Origin: Clostridia bacterium
Lineage (GTDB): Bacteria; Bacillota; Clostridia; Lachnospirales; Lachnospiraceae
DNA: 64,000 nt
Direction: 5' to 3'
Assembly: GCA_910574255.1 (NCBI GenBank)
Contig: CAJTAK010000003.1
Span: 326,589-390,588 of the forward strand
The translations under genes and the position numbers were made by a program. A model generated the notes under the pieces. The model ran no database searches. It had not been told where the DNA came from and saw only the letters and a program-made list of their open reading frames with translations. Of this stretch, positions 51,236 to 60,369 are shown piece after piece. The first letter of the stretch is position 1. Every line of letters starts with the position of its first letter.

Positions 51236-52609
51236 TTATGAAATTCCAATTGGAACCTGTACATGTCCTATTGCAATACAAACATTATTCTTTATCAAAT
51301 AGCATTCTATATAATGATTGCCCTCAAATAAAGTATTCTCAGTAATTGCGGAACCTCTATCTAAAATTTGACCTCGTATATCATTCCTTTTCTCAGCTTC
51401 TTCACCAACATTTCTAACTTTCCATAAAACTTTATCATATGATGGTGCCGTAGTATAAGCTATCTTAGCTGTCACAGAGAAATGATGTGGAATAAATTTT
51501 CCAAATCTAAAAGCATATTTATTAAGAAATTCAACAATAGGCATCAATGTAAAGCCATTCCCTTTTACTTTACAATCTATAATAACATCATACCTCTCAT
51601 CTATATCATACATTTCATCAATGTATTCTTCAGTATCTGTAAACGTTGATGATTTACATATACTGAAACTCTCACTTATACTTACATTTGCTAATTCATC
51701 CCAATAACTATGATTGAAAAATGTTCCCCATGCTGCAGTAGCTTGAGAATATGTACAATCATTATCAAACAAAACATCTAATTCTTGTAGCTTTTTAGAT
51801 AATCTATTTTTCCAATTTGTCATCTTTGTTCGATCACTATCTCTAGTAACAATCGGCCTATCATTATCAACAGGAGCATTAACCTCCACACTATTTTCTA
51901 TCCTAGAAGTAATTTTCTTCATTGTATTATAAAACAACTCATCTATTCTTACATCATCAGTCAAGTGCTCATCACATAATACGGTCTGAATCAATCCACT
52001 TGGCATATTTGCCCACGATTCATGTGATTTACAAAACATTTTAGAGAAACGAATTACCTTGCGTAAATCTTTTCCTTTTTCTTTTATCTCATTACTAAAC
52101 CAATCTTCAAGTGCCCTAATTCCTCGCTCTGACCATTCTGCTCCAGCATGTTCATACTTATACTCTGTATCTTCCTCATTTTCTTTATACCTTCTATAAA
52201 CAGCAAAATCAATATGATATCCTTCTTCATATTTAATACGAACACAGCTCGTTTTCACTTCTGGTTCCGCATTAAACTGTTTAGTTTTCCTTTTTAATGC
52301 ATCAGCAACCATATTTCTTGTTGCCATTGCCCCAAGTCCATTCAAATTATTCTTCTCAAATATGATTGCCACATCAATGTCATAATCTTTTTCATCATTT
52401 TGAACAATCGTGTGCATTGCCACACTCCCTTGCACACGATCCTCACTAATTTTATAATCAGTGCCTTTCTCTTGGTTATATTCCAATAGTCCATCTTTTA
52501 ATCGCTTGATATTAAGTTTTTTCTTATCCCTTAAATCATTTTGTATTGTCGCTGGTAAAACGACTTTTTTTCTATAAAATTTATCAAATGCTGTTGACAT
52601 ATCATACAT
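51236..52609 (-). CDS. CD-NTase with AGS-C sensor-like domain (type I CBASS)
   Basis: 457 aa. Nucleotidyltransferase motif: GSVAMHTIV (Gly61-Ser62) followed by DYDIDVAIIF (Asp77, Asp79), third Asp134 in YHIDFAVY. A helical middle follows, and the last about 130 residues (from SSTFTDTEEYIDEMY to the end) resemble the AGS-C domain found in some SMODS proteins, a presumed sensor. It makes a cyclic oligonucleotide second messenger on phage infection to activate the effector Cap16 downstream. Start ATG 52609 has GAGAGG 8 bases away. An 11-codon relic of the same gene sits in ICE A. Confidence 0.85.
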   Translation of the reverse strand: MYDMSTAFDKFYRKKVVLPATIQNDLRDKKKLNIKRLKDGLLEYNQEKGTDYKISEDRVQGSVAMHTIVQNDEKDYDIDVAIIFEKNNLNGLGAMATRNMVADALKRKTKQFNAEPEVKTSCVRIKYEEGYHIDFAVYRRYKENEEDTEYKYEHAGAEWSERGIRALEDWFSNEIKEKGKDLRKVIRFSKMFCKSHESWANMPSGLIQTVLCDEHLTDDVRIDELFYNTMKKITSRIENSVEVNAPVDNDRPIVTRDSDRTKMTNWKNRLSKKLQELDVLFDNDCTYSQATAAWGTFFNHSYWDELANVSISESFSICKSSTFTDTEEYIDEMYDIDERYDVIIDCKVKGNGFTLMPIVEFLNKYAFRFGKFIPHHFSVTAKIAYTTAPSYDKVLWKVRNVGEEAEKRNDIRGQILDRGSAITENTLFEGNHYIECYLIKNNVCIAIGHVQVPIGIS

Positions 52610-52657
52610 CTACAATACCTCTCTCCCTAAATACCATTTTTAACTCAGTCTCATACA

Positions 52658-52970
52658 TCAATTTCCAATAGAAAATCCGCAAATAACCACTTCATCTTTA
52701 TTGTTATAACTAACTATAAGTGTTGTTCTTTCATCTATTTCCCACACATCTTTATTTGAATTGATAAAATCTGGTTCATCCCAAACGGATCTTAATTGGG
52801 TTCTACTATATCCATCTAATAATTCATTTACATCTACCTCTTCCATCTGTGCTATCAAAGAAAGAGAAGGAAGATTGTCGTTACTCTTTCGGTTGTAATA
52901 TCTATAAAACCATGCCAATACTCCAAGTGATATAATAAATAAAATTGATAAAACAATAACTTTTTTTCAT
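52658..52970 (-). pseudogene. Small membrane protein gene with A7 frameshift
   Basis: ATG 52968-52970 (GGAGGATAAACAGT upstream) is followed by seven A. As written the frame stops early (SYCFINFIYYITW...). With six A it reads MKKVIVLSILFIISLGVLAW and continues to the 52658 stop as a 104-aa protein with one N-terminal membrane helix and an acidic soluble part. The A7 tract at 52961-52967 could be a mutation, a slippage or phase-variation site, or a sequencing error. It lies between AbiEi and the type I CBASS. Confidence 0.6.
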
Positions 52971-53039
52971 ACTGTTTATCCTCCATAGATGGAATTTTGC
53001 AGTTGCACTACTAAGTTGGAAATTAAATGGAGCACTTTG

Positions 53040-53120
53040 TTAACTTTTATGGAACGAATGGAGTGCAGGACATATAATCATACCCCTGCTAAACGCTTCA
53101 TGGTCATAATGTAAATTCAT
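53040..53120 (-). pseudogene. AbiEii remnant, ICE B
   Basis: ATG 53118-53120 begins MNLHYDHEAFS, matching AbiEii of ICE A (MNLHHDKEAFSEL), then departs into RGMIICPALHSFHKS-stop. So about 11 codons of the toxin remain after a deletion, leaving AbiEi (53104-53754) without toxin. Confidence 0.8.
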
Positions 53121-53754
53121 AAATAATTCCCCACTCAATCAGTTTTTTTGCAGTAGCCCCCGTAATACCAGACAGCACGCCAGAAAGAAGCTCCTTACTG
53201 TAATTTTGCTGTTTCGCGTAGTTTTTCAGAAGAATCCCTGTTTCCGAATCAGAGAGCTCTGAATATTTTTCTGCTTGGGAAACGGCATCCAGAAACTGGA
53301 GCAGCCCGGCGTTTTCCGATGTTATAGCCGTGGCAGGCCGCTTCAGCCGGACGGCTTGGGAGCCTACAGTAACGGTACGCCCCTTTGTCGATTCTTTTGA
53401 CGTTACAATCTCCAGTGTTGCCGGCATATGGGTTGTCAGACCAATCTGATTGACAAAAGTGGCTCCGGCGAAGTATCCATAGATTTCTGTTGTACTTTGG
53501 ATATATTTGCGCATAATGACTTTCATGGGATCTAAATAACTTTTTTTCAGTAGCCGTGGCGCTTTGGGGAGATAATAAATCCCCGTATCAAAACGGGCCA
53601 GGTCGCCTGCCCCCAGCATCCGTTTGAAATACCGGTGCAAGGTATTGTCATTAAGCCCATTCAGCCGGATCTCGTTAATGAAAATTGGTTCATCGTAACC
53701 ATAGTTTTTTTCCAGATATTCCTTCAGCATACAGGTATCCACTCTTTCTCCCAT
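53104..53754 (-). CDS. AbiEi-like antitoxin, solitary, ICE B
   Basis: 216 aa, near-identical over most of its length to the ICE A antitoxin (PIFINEIRLNGLNDNTLHRYFKRM; YGYFAGATFVNQIGLTTHM). Intact but its toxin gene is deleted. The inverted-repeat promoter of the ICE A operon is not present upstream; instead the CBASS terminator and a TATAAT-like tract (53772-53777) lie there. A free antitoxin could neutralise AbiEii from ICE A or from incoming elements. Start ATG 53754 with GAGGGAGTAGT upstream; inner starts possible. Confidence 0.8.
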   Translation of the reverse strand: MGERVDTCMLKEYLEKNYGYDEPIFINEIRLNGLNDNTLHRYFKRMLGAGDLARFDTGIYYLPKAPRLLKKSYLDPMKVIMRKYIQSTTEIYGYFAGATFVNQIGLTTHMPATLEIVTSKESTKGRTVTVGSQAVRLKRPATAITSENAGLLQFLDAVSQAEKYSELSDSETGILLKNYAKQQNYSKELLSGVLSGITGATAKKLIEWGIIYEFTL

Positions 53755-53778
53755 ACTACTCCCTCGTCTAAATTATTA

Positions 53779-53817
53779 TAAAAAAGCACGACTGAATTGT
53801 TGCAATTTTATCGTGCT
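53779..53817 (-). terminator. Terminator after the type II CBASS operon
   Basis: AGCACGA (53785-53791) pairs with TCGTGCT (53811-53817), with a 19-base loop, then TTTTTTA on the minus strand. Confidence 0.75.
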
Positions 53818-53830
53818 TCTCATTTTATAC

Positions 53831-54925
53831 TCATACTTCCTTTATAATAACTGGTATCCTTTTATGAACATTAACTCCCCAAGGATATGTATCCTTTTCA
53901 TAATGAAAAATTACTGTTTCTTTGTTCTGAGTTTTGCTAAACTTCATTCCTAATGCAAATATGAAAGCACTTGACGCAGCAATACATATCTTTATTTGTA
54001 CTATTTTAGGATTCTTTTGATTTTCTGCAACCCAGTGCAAAATTTCATCTGTATATTCATCAATTTGGCTACTTGAATCAACAACATCATAATTTATTGT
54101 ATCTGCAATGTGAAATTTAATAATATAATCATTTTCTTCCTGAATAGCCTTATAATCCGCTTCCCTTATTGGCTGTGTTAATTCAATTAGCAAAAGAAGT
54201 TTTCCCTTTTTCTCTAAATTTGATTTTTCAATTATTTCATTTTTGAAGACAAACCTCCTTTCATCATCTTTCAATAGGTGAAATGAATCATCCTTTAATT
54301 TTGCCGATGTCTTTCTTCCATGATATTTATGGAAAAGTAATTTTCTGTTTTCATCCCCCAGTTCAAAACCCAACATAAATGTCATTGGTATGTTTGCAAT
54401 ACCTGCATAACCTGCCCAATACTTTCCTTCTCCTATTTTATCATTTATTTTGTCAATATGGTTCTCAAGCTCTGTTATAGCAATATTTAATTTTTCTTTC
54501 AGCGGAAGATTGGAATTAAATGTTGTATATTGATTTAATTTATACGGAACAATTATATAAGAATTTCTGCATTCTTTGTTTATTCTAAAGTACATTTTAT
54601 TAAGAGAGTTATGCTCTATAAGCAAAATGCTTTCCAGTCTATTCTCATATAAAAAATATGCAATTTGTATAATTATCAAAAACAAAAGGAATAAAAACAA
54701 TGCCCACATAAGGCTATCGCTATGTTTCGATTTATCTGAAAGAATTGTCAAACCATAATACAATCCTGTGTCTTGATCTATACCTAATAACTTTATCCAT
54801 GTATCATCTATAATTTCTTTAATATGCAATATCTCTATTATGCCAATGGACGAAAATGGTATAGACAAAACCCCCAATATTGCTTTAAACATTTTCTTAA
54901 AATCAAACCTTTTTATATAAATCAC
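53831..54925 (-). CDS. cap14: Cap14: membrane-anchored SAVED-type CBASS effector
   Basis: 364 aa. Two membrane helices lie near residues 12-30 and 73-92 (LMWALFLFLLFLIIIQIAYFL). The C-terminal about 200 residues are a SAVED domain: KIVQIKICIAASSAFIFALGM and TVIFHYEKDTYPWGVNV. SAVED binds cyclic trinucleotides, and membrane-linked SAVED effectors (Cap14) act on the membrane after activation. Its start overlaps Cap3's end by 23 bases. As last gene of the CBASS operon it is the killer effector. Confidence 0.85.
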   Translation of the reverse strand: MIYIKRFDFKKMFKAILGVLSIPFSSIGIIEILHIKEIIDDTWIKLLGIDQDTGLYYGLTILSDKSKHSDSLMWALFLFLLFLIIIQIAYFLYENRLESILLIEHNSLNKMYFRINKECRNSYIIVPYKLNQYTTFNSNLPLKEKLNIAITELENHIDKINDKIGEGKYWAGYAGIANIPMTFMLGFELGDENRKLLFHKYHGRKTSAKLKDDSFHLLKDDERRFVFKNEIIEKSNLEKKGKLLLLIELTQPIREADYKAIQEENDYIIKFHIADTINYDVVDSSSQIDEYTDEILHWVAENQKNPKIVQIKICIAASSAFIFALGMKFSKTQNKETVIFHYEKDTYPWGVNVHKRIPVIIKEV

Positions 54926-55418
54926 CTACTTTCTCACATTCATATATTTCGTTAATACTTTTTGACTGAAAATCGCCAACCCACACTCTTATATAGGTAG
55001 TTCCTGCAATTATAAAAAATGCATATTCACATGCTGTTTGATCAATATCTAATGTTTTATACCAGTCATTCCAATCAATAGATGAAGGTTCCGGCATCAC
55101 TTGTGGATGCGTATGCCAAACACCCATGTAGTAGCTTTTTCTTAATTTAGCCTTCATTAAAAAAATATTATGCCTGGGATCTTTTATGTCAAATCGAAAA
55201 CGGTTCCTTATATCTAATAAATATGGATGCGATACCCCTTCCAGAGAAATATTTTTTGTCTTGCCATGCTGATAACCAATGATATATCCTCCACTTTCTG
55301 GAGCATCTTTACTTGTTTGAAGCCACTTTTTTATCTCTCCAAAAATTTCCGGTAATATATCTACCACCTTTTTATTTGGCAATAACATTTTTACACATTT
55401 ATTTTCAATCCGGATCAC
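54903..55418 (-). CDS. cap3: Cap3: JAMM-type deconjugating protease
   Basis: About 171 aa. JAMM metalloprotease motif: Glu in APESGGYIIG, HTHP (His-x-His) and EPSSIDWND (Ser and Asp). It cleaves CD-NTase-target conjugates made by Cap2, as in eukaryotic deubiquitinases. The start is uncertain: GTG 55418 with AGTAGGTG upstream is preferred, ATG 55388 is an alternative; both are in frame. It overlaps the Cap2 end slightly, which supports translational coupling. Confidence 0.88.
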   Translation of the reverse strand: MIRIENKCVKMLLPNKKVVDILPEIFGEIKKWLQTSKDAPESGGYIIGYQHGKTKNISLEGVSHPYLLDIRNRFRFDIKDPRHNIFLMKAKLRKSYYMGVWHTHPQVMPEPSSIDWNDWYKTLDIDQTACEYAFFIIAGTTYIRVWVGDFQSKSINEIYECEKVGDLYKKV

Positions 55419-57036
55419 CGCAACAATTACACCTACTTTCAATAAATTTTCCATTCTGCTCAGTAACCAATGTTCTGGTAATATTCAATAATATATTTTC
55501 TTTTATCTCATGATTAAATACCCTTTGCACCATATCCAAAACTACGCTCGTTGTTCTTAACAAAATACTACTCCCATATGCTACTCTTGTTGCACCGCAT
55601 CCGTTTCTAAGAGTATGACTTTCGACTTGTTCCTCAGTCATTCTATTCACTTTATTATTCATCAGTTTTCCTTTTTCATCTGTATACAGACATTCAAAAC
55701 ATCCTTTTTGTGAATAATCCACACACAATATATGACTATTACTTCCTCCCGCTTCTAGCCAAACATAAAGAACTGGTTTTGCATAATTTTCTTTTTTCAA
55801 AAGATTATTACACGAAAGCTGTACATCACTATTTCCCACTGCAAATATTATCATATCAAATTTATTCATGTCATCTTTCAATATTTTCGTCGTAACATTT
55901 TCAGTCTTTATTTCAACCATAACTTCGGGATGAATTTGTTGTAGCTTATACTGTAATGAGTAAACCTTACTACATCCACACCAGAAGAAATCTGATTGAT
56001 GGCGTAATATATTTTCTTCTTCAACCGTATCAGAATCATATAATGTTAAATCCTTAATACCTGATTTCACCATCTCTACAGAAATATAGCTGCCTAATGA
56101 CCCAGCTCCAACAATAGCAATTTTTTTACCAATTATAGATGTTTCATTTCCAATTTGCTTATTAAGAAAATAGTAATCACACCTTTTTATTTCCAAATAA
56201 TCAATTTCATCAATCGAATGCTCAATTTTCTCTAAAAGCGTATTGTGAAATGATCTCTTAAATCTGACTTTTGCTCCAAAGGTGATTATTTGTTTGTCAA
56301 CAAGCATTTCAAAAATAAATATGGCTTCCGTTTGATTTATTTTTTCAGTTTGAATTGCCTTGTAAGTTTCTGAATCAATTCTTTTATAATCTCTTCCTTT
56401 GAAAATATTTAATATTACTTTGGAATTCCATAATTTGTTTTTTAGCGGTGGTAATATTCCTCTATTGTCTATTATCGGAATATAATAAACATTCAAATTA
56501 GGAACGTGCATATATTTACTTTTATCATTCAAAGCTATTTTTCTACTTACAAAACGAAAAATCCCGTCTTTGTTTCTATACACGTTCATACGATGAAAAG
56601 TTCTTTCAGGCTGTATATATACATCTACTTCTTCCTTTGCCTGTGCATTCCAATAAAACAGAAATTCATTCTGAAATTCTCTTTCAATCTCATAAGGAGA
56701 TAAATTTAAGAGTTCAAATAGTCTATTTATTGCATCTATCAGTTTCTCTTCGTAAGTTTTTATATACTCAATCTGAGTACCTGACTCATACAAGCATAAG
56801 GCACGATAATTGTCTCCATTTATAGGTATCTCTGACAGCATAACATGCGGATAGCCATATTGCTCATCGTCTTTAATAAAAATTATTGGTCTACTAAGAG
56901 GATCTGTCAAAGACAAGAATAGTAACCCATAAGTATTATTATAAAGTTCAAAAAATACTATCTTTCCATCATCACTGATATTTGATATTTCATCATAAGA
57001 AGATAATATTTCTCTTATTGTTTTTATTTCATCCAA
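55405..57036 (-). CDS. cap2: Cap2: E1/E2-like ubiquitin-transfer fusion
   Basis: 543 aa from TTG 57036 (AAGGGAG upstream; no in-frame ATG near). N-terminal E2-like domain with candidate catalytic Cys81 in RALCLYESG. C-terminal E1-like adenylation domain: IAIVGAGSLGSYISVEMV (nucleotide loop), DLTLYDSDTVEEEN, FDMIIFAVGNSDVQLS, candidate E1 Cys in LRNGCGATRVAYG, and zinc-binding pairs CFEC and CNCC at the end. Cap2 conjugates the CD-NTase C-terminus to targets, priming the system. The start overlaps the CD-NTase stop by 8 bases. Confidence 0.88.
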   Translation of the reverse strand: MDEIKTIREILSSYDEISNISDDGKIVFFELYNNTYGLLFLSLTDPLSRPIIFIKDDEQYGYPHVMLSEIPINGDNYRALCLYESGTQIEYIKTYEEKLIDAINRLFELLNLSPYEIEREFQNEFLFYWNAQAKEEVDVYIQPERTFHRMNVYRNKDGIFRFVSRKIALNDKSKYMHVPNLNVYYIPIIDNRGILPPLKNKLWNSKVILNIFKGRDYKRIDSETYKAIQTEKINQTEAIFIFEMLVDKQIITFGAKVRFKRSFHNTLLEKIEHSIDEIDYLEIKRCDYYFLNKQIGNETSIIGKKIAIVGAGSLGSYISVEMVKSGIKDLTLYDSDTVEEENILRHQSDFFWCGCSKVYSLQYKLQQIHPEVMVEIKTENVTTKILKDDMNKFDMIIFAVGNSDVQLSCNNLLKKENYAKPVLYVWLEAGGSNSHILCVDYSQKGCFECLYTDEKGKLMNNKVNRMTEEQVESHTLRNGCGATRVAYGSSILLRTTSVVLDMVQRVFNHEIKENILLNITRTLVTEQNGKFIESRCNCCGDPD

Positions 57037-58060
57037 AACTATGCTCCCTTCTATTCGAAGAAGTAGATATAGATACTTGCTTTGGCGGAACCAAGAATTT
57101 GTCTCCAAGCACTTTTTGCACACTTAATCCTGCATCATGCTCTGATTCCACGTTACATGCATCCGTCAAATTCTGTAACGCCGTATTCAAGCGATTATAA
57201 AACTTAATTACATATGAATCACTTTTTTTCATTTTAGCAAATACATCTGTGGATGGGACTACCGGAAGCTCATATGTAATGTCTGCTTTAATGAGATTGC
57301 CAGAATAATCATATGTCAAATCAAACTCGTTCAATATATTTTGAATTGACATTCTCAAAGACAGCAAATCATCATCTCCTTCAGAGCTTGTTGAAGGAAC
57401 AAAATGTTCACACATTAGCAAGGTCAAGCCTATACTTGGTGGAACTTCATGATCCAATGATGAATCATGGTATTTTTCCTGTTTCCATTTCTTAATATAT
57501 CGAATATTTCTTCTCAGCTGATCGTTTCCCGTGATTTTTCCCAGCAGCCATTCATTTAATCCTTCTGGATCGGCATCTTCCCAGCTATAATTCCCTTCCT
57601 TTGCAAATTCACTTCCTCTTGCCAAATAAACATTTCCATCATATTGAGCATAAACCGGTAAATCTATATGCATCCATTCCTCGTCATTTTCGATATATGA
57701 TACATTTACACAGGGTTCCTTGATATCTAAAGTTCTATTCTGATGTTTTAGCGCATCTCTGACATATGCCTTAATCTTTCTGGGATCAGAATTTTCAACT
57801 ATATTTAATGGAAACATTACAGCCACATCTCTATCTATACTTCCATAATCATTTGAAATTGTTGTATTAAGTTTATAGCTACCCTGGTCAAAAATTTTAA
57901 GTTCACTCTTTTTTAAGTCTATACCATGCTTCTTTAATTCATTAGGAAGTTTGTTTTCAATATCTTCCTGCAACACTTCCCGTTTTTCCTTCAAATCTTC
58001 GACTTCCTCATCAATTTTAATCTCTTTGTAAAAGTCCGCAAATTGTTTCTTTAGCTTCAT
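57029..58060 (-). CDS. CD-NTase of type II CBASS
   Basis: 343 aa. Nucleotidyltransferase motif GSYKLNT (Gly60-Ser61), Asp76 and Asp78 in SIDRDVAVMF, and third Asp133 in WMHIDLPVY. It synthesises a cyclic oligonucleotide alarm. The tail (VSISTSSNRREHSFG) is flexible and ends in Gly, as expected for a C-terminus that Cap2 activates. It begins 11 bases after the RloB-like gene stop, so CBASS is transcribed with the AbiL-like pair. AAGGAGAGAAAAG lies upstream of the ATG. Confidence 0.9.
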   Translation of the reverse strand: MKLKKQFADFYKEIKIDEEVEDLKEKREVLQEDIENKLPNELKKHGIDLKKSELKIFDQGSYKLNTTISNDYGSIDRDVAVMFPLNIVENSDPRKIKAYVRDALKHQNRTLDIKEPCVNVSYIENDEEWMHIDLPVYAQYDGNVYLARGSEFAKEGNYSWEDADPEGLNEWLLGKITGNDQLRRNIRYIKKWKQEKYHDSSLDHEVPPSIGLTLLMCEHFVPSTSSEGDDDLLSLRMSIQNILNEFDLTYDYSGNLIKADITYELPVVPSTDVFAKMKKSDSYVIKFYNRLNTALQNLTDACNVESEHDAGLSVQKVLGDKFLVPPKQVSISTSSNRREHSFG

Positions 58061-58071
58061 CTTTTCTCTCC

Positions 58072-58779
58072 TTAATTATTATAATTTGAAACTACTTTTT
58101 CTTGTATTTCTTCCACCAACCTATGCACCCTACAAGCCGGCCACATCTCCGATGGTTTTCGTTTTCCATCTTCCACACATCTTTTATAACATCTCTCCGC
58201 CAGCTGAATCGCCTTTTTTTCATCTCCATGCTGCACCAGCTTCTGATAAATACTCCTGTCGTTCTTGGAATATTTCTGCCCCGTTATCTTTTCAAACTTC
58301 TCAGCAAACCGATCACAGCAGGTAAAAGACTCCCTAATCACAGGCATCTCTCCAAAATACGCATACATCCATATCTCAAAACAGGGATTAGACCATCCCG
58401 CACCCACACCGCTTTTCTCCGCTGTCTGAATAATCTCGTCAAAATCCTTTACCTGGTCTCTATCAAAAACTATCCACGGAATTCGATACTGTGATTCCTG
58501 CCCTGTCATTTCCAGAGCCTTCTTCACAAGTTCTACCGTTCTGGCCTTTTCCACCTTTATCACAAGCCGGTCTTTCAGCTCAGCCGGAATACTGTCCCGC
58601 AGCCCCTCAAAGTAATTCTTCTCCGTTTCTTCCGTATCCGTCACAATCAGATAATATCCCAGTTCGGGAACCCTGGCTCCCACTCGTTTGTTTCTGTCCC
58701 GCCTTTTTCCGGCTCGACTGTCGCTGGGTTTTCCGGCGGCAGTGGTTTTCTTTCCTGCCGCTTTCCCCCTATTTGCCAT
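58072..58779 (-). CDS. RloB/AbiLii-like protein
   Basis: 235 aa. A basic disordered N-terminus (KAAGKKTTAAGKPSDSRAGKR) is followed by the RloB core: GYYLIVTDTEETEKNYFEGL, WIVFDRDQVKDFDE and SNPCFEIWMYAYFG, typical of this TOPRIM-like family. RloB pairs with the RloA ATPase in abortive-infection systems (AbiL) and is thought to be the nuclease or effector. The start lies inside the RloA stop region (11-base overlap), so they are co-translated. Intact. Confidence 0.85.
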   Translation of the reverse strand: MANRGKAAGKKTTAAGKPSDSRAGKRRDRNKRVGARVPELGYYLIVTDTEETEKNYFEGLRDSIPAELKDRLVIKVEKARTVELVKKALEMTGQESQYRIPWIVFDRDQVKDFDEIIQTAEKSGVGAGWSNPCFEIWMYAYFGEMPVIRESFTCCDRFAEKFEKITGQKYSKNDRSIYQKLVQHGDEKKAIQLAERCYKRCVEDGKRKPSEMWPACRVHRLVEEIQEKVVSNYNN

Positions 58780-60064
58780 CCGCTCCCCTCCCCTTCAACA
58801 TCTTCATAGGCTTTAACGCTGGAATCGCTCCATAATTTCCTGTAAGATAATTCTTTGCAAGAGCCTCGTCCCGCCGTACCTTGTTCCCCTCTTCGTCCTT
58901 AAACTCAACCAGAGAGTACAGTTCCGAAACTCCGTCCCGGTTTTTATTAACCATCCAGATTTCATCCCGCCGTAGCAATTCATTGGAAAACTGCCAGATG
59001 TCATGGGTTGTAAAAACCAGCTGCGCATTCCTAGTATTGATTTCCGGCGAAAGAAAAGTCAATATGATATTCCTTACCAACAATGGATGTAGTCTGGCAT
59101 TCAACTCATCAATAAACAGCGTGGAACCCTGGTCCAGCACCTCCTTTAAAGAGGGATACAGGGCAAACATCTTCAGTGTTCCGCTGGATTCCTGTTTTAA
59201 CGGAATAGAAGCCATTTTCCCACTGTCACCCATTTTATGCAAGGCATCAATCTTATAGCTTTTGCTATTGTCTTTTTCATCCTCCTGGGGAAGTTCTTCT
59301 ACATTAAAATCTTGTATCGCCTCGTCAAAAGATGCAAAATATTCCACCACATTATCCTGCACCTCTTTTCGGTCTATAAACCCTTCCGGCAAAACTCTGG
59401 AAAGGAAAAAGTTCTCTGCCGGATCGCCAAAGTTTACAATCTCATTATTCAAAAACCAGTCCCTCACCTTTTTCAGTTTGGCTATCCGCAGCTTCGATCC
59501 CAAAGATACAATAAGGGATTCCTTATTCAGAGATGCCTTGATATTCTCCACATGATTTTTGGAAAAGCCGTTCATCTCCAGTTCTTCGCCCTTTTTACGG
59601 TAGAAGATTGTCCGGTACTTGTTTCTTGCCGTCTTTGCTTTGGAATAGAGCCATTCCTCCACCACTTCGTCCTTTTTCAAAGAAAACCCATACTGGTATG
59701 TCTTGCCCGTATCTTCTGAATTGTCAACATAAAACACTTCAAAGGTGGTTTCCTCGTCACGGCTGTTTTCATCAAAAAGGAATGGCGTCACTTTCAGATA
59801 AGAATCTCCCGTTTTCCTGCGCCGTTCTTCTTCATCACCGAATTTAAAAGATTCATCTACATAGTAAGTCATATATTCAAAGGCATCATACACATTAGAC
59901 TTTCCACTTGCGTTGGCGCCATAGATAGCCGCCACCTTTAAAAGTTTATCATTCGCCGCTTCTGCTACATGATTCTCGTGTTCTGTTATCTTCGTTGCCG
60001 TCAAATCCAAAGATACCTCATCACGAAAAGATTTAAAATTTTTAAAATTAAATTGTATCAGCAT
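58769..60064 (-). CDS. RloA/AbiLi-like AAA ATPase
   Basis: 431 aa. Walker A IYGANASGKSNVYDAF near residue 50, an ABC-like signature in LKQESSGTLKMFALYPSL, Walker B FIDELNARLHPLLV and the H-loop LVFTTHDIWQFS: the AAA_15/OLD-like ATPase architecture. It should sense infection and switch on RloB. First gene of the defence operon that continues through RloB into type II CBASS. ATG 60064 has GAGGAGATTATT upstream. Confidence 0.88.
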   Translation of the reverse strand: MLIQFNFKNFKSFRDEVSLDLTATKITEHENHVAEAANDKLLKVAAIYGANASGKSNVYDAFEYMTYYVDESFKFGDEEERRRKTGDSYLKVTPFLFDENSRDEETTFEVFYVDNSEDTGKTYQYGFSLKKDEVVEEWLYSKAKTARNKYRTIFYRKKGEELEMNGFSKNHVENIKASLNKESLIVSLGSKLRIAKLKKVRDWFLNNEIVNFGDPAENFFLSRVLPEGFIDRKEVQDNVVEYFASFDEAIQDFNVEELPQEDEKDNSKSYKIDALHKMGDSGKMASIPLKQESSGTLKMFALYPSLKEVLDQGSTLFIDELNARLHPLLVRNIILTFLSPEINTRNAQLVFTTHDIWQFSNELLRRDEIWMVNKNRDGVSELYSLVEFKDEEGNKVRRDEALAKNYLTGNYGAIPALKPMKMLKGRGADGK

Positions 60065-60119
60065 AATAATCTCCTCATTTTAGGTTTTACATCCATAATC
60101 CAGCATTATCCTCACATAC

Positions 60120-60147
60120 ATTATAATCCATTTTTACAAAAAATCAA
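60120..60147 (-). promoter_or_regulatory. Promoter of the AbiL-CBASS operon
   Basis: Minus strand: -35 TTGATT (60142-60147), 16-bp spacer, -10 TATAAT (60120-60125), with 55 bases to the RloA start. This appears to be the only promoter before six genes. AT-rich DNA (60150-60240) lies upstream. Confidence 0.7.
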
Positions 60148-60280
60148 CATGTAATTTCATATTTTCTTGTTTTGCATAGTTATTTTTATTGAAATTTTAT
60201 ATTTTTATACATTTTTATTTTGTTCATCTATGAAGAAATTGTTTTTATCCCTTTGTAATCCATGTCTCTACCTAAAATAT

Positions 60281-60312
60281 GCCAGCCCTACCTCAAAAGG
60301 TAGGACCGGCAA
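60281..60312 (-). terminator. Terminator after the Rep-like operon of ICE B
   Basis: GCCAGCCCTACC pairs with GGTAGGACCGGC with one bulge and a six-base loop; the minus strand continues ATATTTTAGG. Confidence 0.6.
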
Positions 60313-60369
60313 ACATTATCAACCCTATCCCCCATAATTGAACAGTGTAGATTTCAGAAACGAAGGTAT

